A stretch of DNA of 64,000 bases from Sneathiella sp. P13V-1. Lineage in GTDB: Bacteria; Pseudomonadota; Alphaproteobacteria; Sneathiellales; Sneathiellaceae. This document shows, piece after piece, positions 1 to 7,149 of the stretch (within the stretch, counting starts at the first letter, position 1; each line of letters starts with the position of its first letter). The stretch lies in NCBI RefSeq assembly GCF_015143595.1, contig NZ_WYEU01000004.1, positions 62,001-126,000 on the forward strand, written 5' to 3'. The position numbers and the translations under genes were made by a program. The notes under the pieces are model-generated. The model was not told where the DNA came from. It ran no database searches and saw nothing but the letters and a program-made list of their open reading frames with translations.

Positions 1-1584
1 ATCGCGCATAAATACCATGCAGACGCATTTGCTGTGCTTGAAAGGATCAGGAAAGATGATCCACGTGCGGATGAGGATGGGGTCTATAGGTTGCTTCGCG
101 GGCTCGCGAATCTGGGGCTTCATCATATGGATGAAGCGCAGACTGATTTAATGCATCCTGTATTTAATGGTGTCGCCGAGGTTGCACCATGGCGCGCCAA
201 GGTCGCCGCTGAGCGCGATGATTGGAAAACTGCGCTGCGTGAGATGAAGCTGGGGCAGGAAGCACTTGGTGTCTACAATGAAGATCTCAAAAATGAGTTC
301 AACTTGATTGCTGCGGAAGCGGCCCTTGAAGATTTTGACGTGGAATCCGCGAATAAATCCTTGGAAAAAATAAGGACATCACTTGAGAAAGGAACAAATA
401 TCTCTATTGCCGCACGTCGGGAATATCTGGAAGGTTTGGGGGCGCTTAAGTCGGGTGATATCGAACGAGCGATTGGCAAATTTGATCAAGTGATAGAACT
501 TGATTACCGACCCCTCACGACCCATGCGAAATTCCGTCGTGTAAACGCGATGTTGTCTCAACAGGAAATCACACCGGACGAAGCAATTGAAGAGCTTCTG
601 GATATGTCCTATGCATGGCGCGGGGACCATCTGGAACTTGATATTCTAAAGCGTGTTGGTGATCTGCAGATTGCACAAGGTAATATTGACGAAGGGCTTA
701 AGACCTTCCGCAATATTGTCATGACATTCCCGAAAAACCCGCAAGCGCGTGATATTGCCCGTGAAATGAACGATTTGTTCAATCAGTTGTTCCTTGAAGG
801 TAAGGCAGAGGACCTGCCTCCCGTTAAGGCCTTGGCTCTCTACTACGAATATCGAGAGTTGACGCCGCTTGGTAAGCAAGGTGACAAAATGATCCGTGGT
901 CTTGCAGACCGGTTGATCAAAGTAGATTTGCTGGAACAGGCAGCACAGCTTCTGGATCACCAGATTAATTTCCGCCTGAAAGGTGATCTGAAAGCCCTGA
1001 CGGGTACTAAATTGGCAGTTGTTCATCTGTGGAACGGAAACCCTCAAGAGAGCCTGAACGTACTTTACAAAACAAGATGGAAAGCCCTTCCTGAGGAGGT
1101 GAAACGTGAGCGTTTGTTCATTCAGGCAAGAGCGCATTCAGATCTTGGGGACTATGAAGAAGCATTGGAATTGCTGATTGATGAGAAAGGCAGGCAAGCA
1201 GAAAAATTGAAAGCTGACATCTATTGGAAAGCCAAAATGTGGCCGAAAGCCATCGCGACATTGGATAAGCTGTTGCAAGATACAAATGTGAGGGCTGCTG
1301 AGAAGCTGAACCCTGAGCAAAGACAATATCTGATGCAGTTGGCGGTGGCCAGAAATCTGTCAAATGACCAATCCGGCCTTGAAGCGATGCGTCGTACCTA
1401 CCGCAAGAAATTTGTAGGCTCGCCCGATTTGGATGCCTTTGACCTGATTACCGAACAGCCAGATGGTTCCGAGATGGAGTTCCGGAAACGTGCAACTGCA
1501 ATCGCCAAGGTAAACCAGCTTGAATCTTTCATGACGGGTTACCGTGATCAGCTGGAAAATGGTGAGTTTTGGAGCACGAACTAG
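1..1584 (+). CDS. TPR-repeat protein, C-terminal part (5' end outside window)
   Basis: The reading frame is open from the first base, so the true start lies upstream; the GTG at 34 is only an internal codon. At least 527 residues are visible. The sequence is almost entirely amphipathic helical pairs of the tetratricopeptide type, for example around the segments LKSGDIERAIGKFDQVIELD and LGDYEEALELLIDEKGRQAE. No catalytic motif, signal peptide or membrane segment can be judged without the N-terminus. TPR arrays are protein-protein scaffolds, so a role in assembly or regulation is likely but the partner is unknown. The gene ends in TAG at 1582-1584, 79 bp before the aminotransferase gene. It may belong to a larger plus-strand unit to the left. 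Confidence 0.8.
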   Translation: MAHKYHADAFAVLERIRKDDPRADEDGVYRLLRGLANLGLHHMDEAQTDLMHPVFNGVAEVAPWRAKVAAERDDWKTALREMKLGQEALGVYNEDLKNEFNLIAAEAALEDFDVESANKSLEKIRTSLEKGTNISIAARREYLEGLGALKSGDIERAIGKFDQVIELDYRPLTTHAKFRRVNAMLSQQEITPDEAIEELLDMSYAWRGDHLELDILKRVGDLQIAQGNIDEGLKTFRNIVMTFPKNPQARDIAREMNDLFNQLFLEGKAEDLPPVKALALYYEYRELTPLGKQGDKMIRGLADRLIKVDLLEQAAQLLDHQINFRLKGDLKALTGTKLAVVHLWNGNPQESLNVLYKTRWKALPEEVKRERLFIQARAHSDLGDYEEALELLIDEKGRQAEKLKADIYWKAKMWPKAIATLDKLLQDTNVRAAEKLNPEQRQYLMQLAVARNLSNDQSGLEAMRRTYRKKFVGSPDLDAFDLITEQPDGSEMEFRKRATAIAKVNQLESFMTGYRDQLENGEFWSTN

Positions 1585-1663
1585 TTTTTAATTTATTCCC
1601 TTGCATCACTTGTTCAGGCTGATATGTGTTGGCCAAAGATGTTTTTTGTATAAGGAATAAGCC

Positions 1664-2791
1664 ATGGCTGGTTTGAACCAAGATGTTGATCCAGATGGAT
1701 TACTTGAGTATTCGGTTGTTTTCACAGATCGCTCTTTGAACCATATGTCGAAGTCGTTTCAAACGGTAATGAATGACATTTCAAGGCTTCTGAAATCTGT
1801 ATATAACGCCGATGCTGTGGCTATCGTTCCTGGTGGTGGAACTTACGGCATGGAAGCTGTGGCACGTCAATTTGCGACAGATAAGAGCGTTTTGGTTATT
1901 CGAAACGGCTGGTTCAGCTATCGTTGGTCCCAGATTTTCGAAGCTGGCCGTATTCCAGCAAAAGAGACTGTCCTGAAAGCCTCTCAGGTTTCAGAAGGTC
2001 ATGATGCACCTTATAGTCCTGTTTCTGCAAAACAGGCTGCAGAGGTTATTCGCACCGAAAAGCCTGCTGTTGTTTTCGCCCCTCACGTTGAAACGTCTTC
2101 CGGTATTATTTTGCCCGATGAATACCTTCAAACCATATCAGAAGCCGCTCATGAAGTGGGGGCGTTGTTCGTCCTTGATTGTATCGCCTCCGGTGCTGTT
2201 TGGGTTGATATGAAAAAGGTGGGGGTTGATGTCCTGATCAGTGCGCCACAGAAAGGGTGGAGCGCATCACCATGTGCCGCATTGGTAATGATGTCAGAGG
2301 CTGCGGAGCGGAAACTCGCCGAGACCACAAGCAGTAGTTTCGCCTGTGATCTCAAAAAATGGCGCGATATTATGAGCGCCTATGAAAATGGTGGGCATGC
2401 CTATCACGCGACGATGCCAACAGATGCGCTGGTCAATTTCCGCGACACTATGCTTGAAACTGAAAAATACGGGTTCGAAAAAGTTCGCGATGAACAATGG
2501 GCGCTTGGAAATGGTGTCAGAGACCTGATGGCGAAGCATCAGTTCCGTTCAGTGGCAGCAGAGGGCTTTGAAGCACCGGGGGTTGCTGTGTTTTACACTC
2601 AGGATGCAGATATTCAGAACGGATCCAAGTTTGCGAAAGAAGGTCTGCAAATCGCTGCTGGTGTTCCGTTGCAGTGTGATGAAGGACCCGAGTTTAAAAC
2701 GTTTAGACTGGGGTTATTCGGACTGGACAAGCTTCACAATGTGGAGCGATCAATCGAAAGTTTGGATAAAGCGCTTAAGTCCATACTTTAA
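1664..2791 (+). CDS. Class V PLP-dependent aminotransferase (alanine-glyoxylate / serine-pyruvate type)
   Basis: This is a 375-residue fold-type I PLP enzyme. The glycine-rich cofactor site is near residues 57-60 (PGGGT), an aspartate that would pair with the pyridine nitrogen sits in FVLDCIASG (D172), and the Schiff-base lysine is K197 in SAPQKGW. The family moves amino groups between alanine or serine and glyoxylate or pyruvate; the exact substrate cannot be read from sequence. The ATG follows AAGGAAT at good spacing. Length is normal for the family. It stands alone on the plus strand and converges on the DUF6065 gene, with which it shares a hairpin terminator. Confidence 0.85.
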   Translation: MAGLNQDVDPDGLLEYSVVFTDRSLNHMSKSFQTVMNDISRLLKSVYNADAVAIVPGGGTYGMEAVARQFATDKSVLVIRNGWFSYRWSQIFEAGRIPAKETVLKASQVSEGHDAPYSPVSAKQAAEVIRTEKPAVVFAPHVETSSGIILPDEYLQTISEAAHEVGALFVLDCIASGAVWVDMKKVGVDVLISAPQKGWSASPCAALVMMSEAAERKLAETTSSSFACDLKKWRDIMSAYENGGHAYHATMPTDALVNFRDTMLETEKYGFEKVRDEQWALGNGVRDLMAKHQFRSVAAEGFEAPGVAVFYTQDADIQNGSKFAKEGLQIAAGVPLQCDEGPEFKTFRLGLFGLDKLHNVERSIESLDKALKSIL

Positions 2792-2795
2792 GAAT

Positions 2796-2832
2796 GAAAG
2801 AGGCATCCCTTATGGGTGCCTCTTTCTATTTT
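2796..2832. terminator. Hairpin terminator between convergent genes
   Basis: Arms GAAAGAGGCA and TGCCTCTTTC flank a short loop, followed on the plus strand by a T-rich run (CTATTTTT). It serves the aminotransferase gene best. Because it overlaps the DUF6065 stop codon (2810-2812) it probably also limits minus-strand transcription. Confidence 0.75.
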
Positions 2833-3604
2833 TCCGGCTAGCTTTGGCATAGAGACCTCGCTCCCGTTTATGGGCGTCGCCAGGTGCAATCACTGTCTGA
2901 TGATAATTCAGCCAATCTTCATCATCAAAATTCTCAGCTCCATCAATAAATTCAAAATCTTTCAGGATTTTCTCATCATAAGTTGAACGGTGAAGTGGCT
3001 GTACTTGCATCAACGGCATCTCTCTTTTGATGGTGATCGGACTATCTGTTTTGGTGATGCGTAAGTTGGTGAAAAGGGGGCCAAACCAGTGATCTGTTTC
3101 AACAATTCCCTCATAATGTTCATAAAGCTGTGAGCCAGGTAAATTCGCTGGACGCCTGACAAGAATACTCCAATCTTTTGCTGTTTTTGCAATCAATCCG
3201 CTCCAAATTTTCAGAACACCGGGTTCCGGTGCAGAGGAGATAAAAGGAGGGGAGTAGCCTTTGATATCTTGAGGGGCGATATCATTGAAGGTTGGCGCAT
3301 AATCTGGATATTGAGAGGCCTCCAGTGGAAACCAGCTGTCCATATCCGCATATCGCCAATACATATCATTTCCATCCCAATAGACACTAAAATCCATGGG
3401 GGGGAAGATGTACCAGCCAAAGGCAGATGCCGTCGTCATGGGCTCGCAATATCGAAAGGCTCTGGTTGGAATTAATCCTCCGGCGGAGCGATCAGCCCGT
3501 TGGGGTGTCGGGGTGTCCGGGATCATACGATAAAAACGAATGATGGATGTCGGGGCAACTAAATGCCCCAACTTCTCATCTTTGGCTTTGTCAATGACAG
3601 ACAT
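2810..3604 (-). CDS. DUF6065-like protein, candidate partner or modifying enzyme of the repeat peptide
   Basis: This 264-residue soluble protein has no signal peptide or membrane helix. From memory its conserved N-terminal block (IRFYRMIPDTP at 22-32, then RADRSAGGLIPTRAFRYCEP and SAFGWYIFPPMDFS to about residue 73) is that of family DUF6065, whose function I do not know. Many aromatic residues and several histidines (H163, H172 in TDHWFG, H205, H235) could be metal or substrate ligands, but that is inference. It starts 16 nt after the stop of the repeat-peptide gene, and the GGAG in that gap gives a clear ribosome site, so the two genes are co-transcribed. The C-terminal tail is basic (KASRKNRKRHP). 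The pairing suggests that it binds or modifies the peptide; no other enzyme lies nearby. Confidence 0.6.
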   Translation of the reverse strand: MSVIDKAKDEKLGHLVAPTSIIRFYRMIPDTPTPQRADRSAGGLIPTRAFRYCEPMTTASAFGWYIFPPMDFSVYWDGNDMYWRYADMDSWFPLEASQYPDYAPTFNDIAPQDIKGYSPPFISSAPEPGVLKIWSGLIAKTAKDWSILVRRPANLPGSQLYEHYEGIVETDHWFGPLFTNLRITKTDSPITIKREMPLMQVQPLHRSTYDEKILKDFEFIDGAENFDDEDWLNYHQTVIAPGDAHKRERGLYAKASRKNRKRHP

Positions 3605-3620
3605 GCCGGTTTCTCCAGCC

Positions 3621-3923
3621 TCAAACTTTAAATGCTGGGCTCATATTGCCGAGGCGCACTGAGCCAGCGTCCTTTGATTTTTTGTCTTCAACCGCAACTT
3701 TAAAAGCAGGGCTCATGTTTCCTAGGCGAACAGTTGCTTCATCTTTTGTAGCGCTTTGTGGTTGTTCAACTGTGAAGGCAGGGCTCATATTTCCGAGACG
3801 CACTTTTGCGTCATCTTGAGTAGATGATTTTGCTTCCTCAACTTTAAATGCGGGGCTCATGTTACCGATACGCACGATGCCTTCGTCTTTTGTGGCGGCT
3901 TCTTTTTTGATCATCATAGTCAT
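3621..3923 (-). CDS. Four-unit repeat peptide, candidate multi-core RiPP precursor
   Basis: The product is 100 residues. I chose the ATG at 3923 because it has AAGGAGAG six bases upstream; a GTG at 3944 would add seven residues with no ribosome site. The protein consists of four units with a period of exactly 24 residues. Each unit ends in a 12-residue core, at 17-28, 41-52, 65-76 and 89-100: V-R-(L/I)-G-N-M-S-P-A-F-(K/T)-V. The last core ends exactly at the C-terminus. The spacers are hydrophilic and carry a weaker T-(K/Q)-D-(E/D) motif. Codons differ between units (for example AGCCCC, AGCCCT and AGCCCA for Ser-Pro), so selection acts on the peptide rather than the DNA. There is no cysteine and no signal peptide. 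It may be the precursor of several copies of one modified peptide; a repetitive binding protein is the alternative. Confidence 0.75.
   Translation of the reverse strand: MTMMIKKEAATKDEGIVRIGNMSPAFKVEEAKSSTQDDAKVRLGNMSPAFTVEQPQSATKDEATVRLGNMSPAFKVAVEDKKSKDAGSVRLGNMSPAFKV
3624..3875 (-). repeat. Four 36-bp core repeats at 72-bp period
   Basis: Core copies lie at 3840-3875, 3768-3803, 3696-3731 and 3624-3659 inside the small peptide gene. At protein level they differ only at the third position (Ile in copy 1) and the eleventh (Thr in copy 2). At DNA level they have drifted at many third positions, which argues against a very recent tandem duplication. Confidence 0.9.
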
Positions 3924-4460
3924 AATTCTCTCCTTATAAAGCACACTAAATAATAGTATAAAAATCTTTTTCGGTGTGACGGTGAAGTGATCCTAATTAA
4001 ACTATTTGATTTTTCAGTTCAGAAGGATTAGTCGGTCACTGGTGCTTGAAGAGGATGCTAAATCGCAATTATTTGCGGGTAAAGATGTGCTCAAGAAATT
4101 CAGTTTTTCTGTGAAAATCGGGTTTTATATAGATTTGTTTTCTTGGTTGTGGATTGATAAATGTTGATAAAAAACAACTAAATATAGAATATACTTAACA
4201 GGAAAAATTAAAGATAAAAAAGCAATATATAGTTGATTAGGTAGGGGAGTGGAACACTAGATGGGAAGGGTGTCATATTTATGAATTAGTAATTCACTTA
4301 ATTTAACATATTGAAATCTAATACCTTCTAGACATGTGCAGTTTTCAGTATTTAAAAGTGGGATTAATACAAAAAAATTAGTTTTCTGTTTGTTGTGCTA
4401 ACCTTGATACGATCATGTAACACAACGTGAGATGAAACAGATTGTTGGCCGTGCCATTAA
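3924..4460. other. Gene-free AT-rich upstream region of the repeat-peptide unit
   Basis: About 540 bp hold no credible coding frame and are clearly more AT-rich than the flanks. On the minus strand a TATACT at 3955-3960 would suit a -10 box giving a leader of about 25 nt, but no convincing -35 box is visible. A loose inverted repeat GTTGTG/CACAAC lies around 4390-4432. I see no tRNA, riboswitch or insertion-sequence end. Confidence 0.5.
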
Positions 4461-4495
4461 AAGGAAAAAAGCCCGCGAGATGGCCAGCAGGCTTT
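4461..4495 (-). terminator. Terminator of the HAD / hydrolase / threonine dehydratase operon
   Basis: On the minus strand a stem AAAGCCTGC / GCGGGCTTT is followed by a run of six T, about 30 bp after the dehydratase stop codon. Confidence 0.8.
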
Positions 4496-4523
4496 GAATA
4501 TCCAATTCGGGATTTTCTAGTAG

Positions 4524-5495
4524 TTATTCATTCCTGAGTATAGAAGCAAAAAGTTCAGGATCGATATTGCCGCCGGATCCAACCGCCACAGCAACTTTTC
4601 CTGAGATATCTACTTTCCCTGATAGAATGGAAGCAAGAGCAACTGCACCGCCTGGCTCAATCACTACCTTGAACAAGTTATATGCCGAATACACGGCTGA
4701 CCTTACTTCTTCTTCGCTTACGTAGATCCCTCCGGAGACATGCTTTTGCAGGATCGGGAAGGTGATCTCGCCAGGCATTGGGGTAACAATTGCATCACAG
4801 ATGCTACGGTGATCACCGCTATTTGCAACCCGTTCACCGAGTTCCAGTGATCGGGCAGTATCGTCAAAATATTCAGGTTCCGCGGAATAAATTTCGGTAT
4901 TCGGAGACCTTTGATGTAACGCAACGGAAGAGCCGGCAAGCAGCCCGCCGCCGCCGCAAGGCGTTATATAGACATCTGGTTCGAGACCCTGGTCCTGGAG
5001 TTGGTCAACGACCTCGATGCCGATCGTTCCCTGTCCTGCAATCACGGGTTCATAGTCATAGGGTTTGATCAGGGTGAGATTTTGCTCTTTTGCAATTTGA
5101 CTGCCGATTTCCTCTCTTGATTCAGTGTAGCGGTCATATGTCAAAACAGTTGCCCCGTATTTGCGGGTATTTTCCAGCTTAATGGAAGGTGTATCTTCCG
5201 GCATCAGGATCGTGGCCTTACATCCAAGCAGTTTCGCCGCATAGGCAACACCTTGCGCATGGTTACCGCTGGAATAGGCAAAGACACCAGTTTCCAGTTG
5301 CTGTCGTGACAGGCAGGATAGAGAATTGTAGGCGCCCCGGAATTTGAAAGACCCTGTTTTTTGAAGCATTTCACACTTCAAGAACAAACGCCCACCAAGT
5401 TTTTCATTGAGAAGCGGGGATTCAAGCAGAGGTGTTTTGACTGCGTGAGAGCTTATTCTCTTCGCCGCCTCAGAGATAGTATCGAAAGTTATCAT
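4524..5495 (-). CDS. Threonine/serine dehydratase-like PLP enzyme
   Basis: This 323-residue fold-type II PLP enzyme carries the cofactor lysine K51 in GSFKFRGAYN and the glycine-rich phosphate loop GGGGLLAG near residue 180. It covers the catalytic domain only, without the C-terminal ACT-like regulatory domain of biosynthetic IlvA, so it resembles catabolic threonine dehydratases and serine racemases. The expected reaction is deamination of threonine or serine to a 2-oxo acid, or racemisation. Its ATG directly follows the TAA of the upstream hydrolase gene with no gap, so translation is coupled. It is the last gene of a three-gene operon and is followed by a strong terminator. Confidence 0.85.
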   Translation of the reverse strand: MITFDTISEAAKRISSHAVKTPLLESPLLNEKLGGRLFLKCEMLQKTGSFKFRGAYNSLSCLSRQQLETGVFAYSSGNHAQGVAYAAKLLGCKATILMPEDTPSIKLENTRKYGATVLTYDRYTESREEIGSQIAKEQNLTLIKPYDYEPVIAGQGTIGIEVVDQLQDQGLEPDVYITPCGGGGLLAGSSVALHQRSPNTEIYSAEPEYFDDTARSLELGERVANSGDHRSICDAIVTPMPGEITFPILQKHVSGGIYVSEEEVRSAVYSAYNLFKVVIEPGGAVALASILSGKVDISGKVAVAVGSGGNIDPELFASILRNE

Positions 5496-6356
5496 TTATT
5501 CAGTTTCTACAAAAAATCGATTTAACAGATTAATTACTGGAGGTTCGTTGAGTTGGGGAACATGGCCTCTATTTGGGAGGCTAAGTGTGGCCATATTGGG
5601 GTGAATTTGCTGCATTTTTTTGAAAACGTCTTCGCTGAGAACGTCTGATAGCTCTCCTCGAATAGCAACTGTGGGAATATCTTTAAGGCCAGCGAAGAAA
5701 GGCCACAGATCTATTTTCTGGTCATTCGCGACTTGCTCAGCGAGAGCTTGGCCTAACCTAAGGTCGTAATTGGGTTTGAAGTTCCCCGCTTCCTGATCAT
5801 AAATGAAGCCCACTTTTGTGGTGGCGAGCCATTCTTCGTCATCAAGATCAGGGTAGGCACCTATATACTGCTCCTTCTGAGCCGCAGTTGCCTGTTCAAT
5901 TGTTTCAAACCGAACATCTTTGCCAACATAGCCTGCTATACGGCTTCCGCCTTCTTCCGCTATTTCAGGGCCAACATCATTGAGGACAGCGCCTGCAACA
6001 AAAGAAGGGGCAAGACCCGCCAGTCCCATGGTTAGTAATCCCCCCAAAGAAGTTCCGACGAAGACAGCCCTTTTGATGCCTGTATGAGACAAGAATGTCA
6101 GAATATCCTGCAGATAGATTTGCGGATTATAGTTTTTAAAATCCTCATCATAGTCGGATTTGCCGCGCCCTCTGTAATCCAGTGCGTAAAAATGCCTGTC
6201 CTTAGAGTAAGTTTCTGCAAGCTGATGGAAATCCCCTGAATTTCGGGTAAGGCCTGACAAGCAAACAACCGGTGCCTTTGTCCCTGCGCCCTGATAGTGG
6301 CGGTAGTAAAGGTTTAGACCATCATTACTTTTGTAGGTTTCTTCGGCGTAGCTCAT
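5496..6356 (-). CDS. Alpha/beta hydrolase
   Basis: This is a 286-residue cytoplasmic hydrolase. The nucleophile elbow is GTSLGG near residues 98-103, the oxyanion region lies near VVCLSGLTRNS, and the catalytic histidine is in NRGHVPQLNEP close to the C-terminus. The middle carries a helical cap. The substrate is unknown; an ester, lactone or haloalkane-derived compound is possible. The preceding gene encodes a 2-haloacid dehalogenase-like protein, 11 bp away, and the next gene starts at its stop codon, so all three are co-expressed. The operon may degrade a small organic acid or amino-acid derivative, but nothing in the sequence fixes it. Confidence 0.8.
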   Translation of the reverse strand: MSYAEETYKSNDGLNLYYRHYQGAGTKAPVVCLSGLTRNSGDFHQLAETYSKDRHFYALDYRGRGKSDYDEDFKNYNPQIYLQDILTFLSHTGIKRAVFVGTSLGGLLTMGLAGLAPSFVAGAVLNDVGPEIAEEGGSRIAGYVGKDVRFETIEQATAAQKEQYIGAYPDLDDEEWLATTKVGFIYDQEAGNFKPNYDLRLGQALAEQVANDQKIDLWPFFAGLKDIPTVAIRGELSDVLSEDVFKKMQQIHPNMATLSLPNRGHVPQLNEPPVINLLNRFFVETE

Positions 6357-6367
6357 GCGTGTCTGCT

Positions 6368-7057
6368 CTATTCTGTGCCTATGATCGGCAGCATTTCCTT
6401 CAGGTTTGAAATCTGATGGTCTGGAGGGCTTGGGATCTGTTCATCGGGTTGGCCAAACCGGTTGCACCAGATAACATTAAATCCGTAATCCTTGGCGGAA
6501 TAGGCATCCCACCCGTTGGAAGACTGGAAGGAAATAAGCGATCCCTTCACCCCTAACTTGTCTTCGGCCAATTTGTAAACAGATCCATGCGGTTTATAGA
6601 TCCGCAGATCCTCTACAGAGATGATGGCGTCCAAATAGTCACCGATACCAGCATTCTCAATCGCTGCCTCTAACATTTTCATATCGCCGTTCGAGAGAAT
6701 GGCGCATTTTTTTCCTGCCTCTTTAAGGGATTTCAGAACGGTAGGGACTTCTTCATACGCACTCAGGCGCATGTAAATATCCATAAGCCGATCTTTTAAG
6801 GGGGCATCATTTATATTCTGTGTTTGTAGTGCAAACTCCAACGCACTCTCGGTTACCTCCCAGAAAGGCCTGTAGTTTCCTTGAAGGCTGAGAAGCCACG
6901 TATATTGAAGCTGCTTGAGCCGCCATGTATCGGAAAGCGATTTCCAGTTATTACCCAGCCGTTCTTTCTCCTGGCGCGCAGCTGCGTCAACATCAAATAG
7001 GGTTCCATAGGCGTCAAAGACGCATGCTTCAGTTTTTGAGAAATCAGTTTTTGTCAT
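6368..7057 (-). CDS. HAD-family hydrolase, haloacid dehalogenase type II
   Basis: The nucleophile aspartate is in VFDAYGTLFD near residue 14. Motif II is ILSNGD, and the later SSNGWDAYSAKDYG is the segment typical of L-2-haloacid dehalogenases. The class hydrolyses 2-haloacids to 2-hydroxyacids. I use the ATG at 7057 (MTKTDFSK) rather than the TTG at 7066, giving 229 residues; the ribosome site (GGAT) is weak. It is the first gene of the operon with the alpha/beta hydrolase and the threonine dehydratase. Related HAD phosphatases cannot be fully excluded, but the SSNGWD segment supports the dehalogenase group. Confidence 0.8.
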   Translation of the reverse strand: MTKTDFSKTEACVFDAYGTLFDVDAAARQEKERLGNNWKSLSDTWRLKQLQYTWLLSLQGNYRPFWEVTESALEFALQTQNINDAPLKDRLMDIYMRLSAYEEVPTVLKSLKEAGKKCAILSNGDMKMLEAAIENAGIGDYLDAIISVEDLRIYKPHGSVYKLAEDKLGVKGSLISFQSSNGWDAYSAKDYGFNVIWCNRFGQPDEQIPSPPDHQISNLKEMLPIIGTE

Positions 7058-7149
7058 TTTATCCAACGATCTAAGAATGATCGCGCCCTTATAGGGAATA
7101 GTGGCGAAGGTGCCGCCAAATTCAACAAAAAAACTGCGTGCGGGAAGAA

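Noticed and set aside
646-1137. 163-codon minus-strand frame opposite the TPR gene
   Set aside because: Shadow of the TPR coding frame, with no motif.
3624-3875. CRISPR-like or DNA-level tandem repeat in the 3.6-3.9 kb region
   Set aside because: The repeats are conserved as protein and diverged as DNA, in frame and inside a gene with a good ribosome site.
3924-4460. Possible riboswitch or small RNA before the repeat-peptide gene
   Set aside because: I found no strong hairpin or known aptamer core, only AT-rich sequence with a weak GTTGTG/CACAAC repeat.
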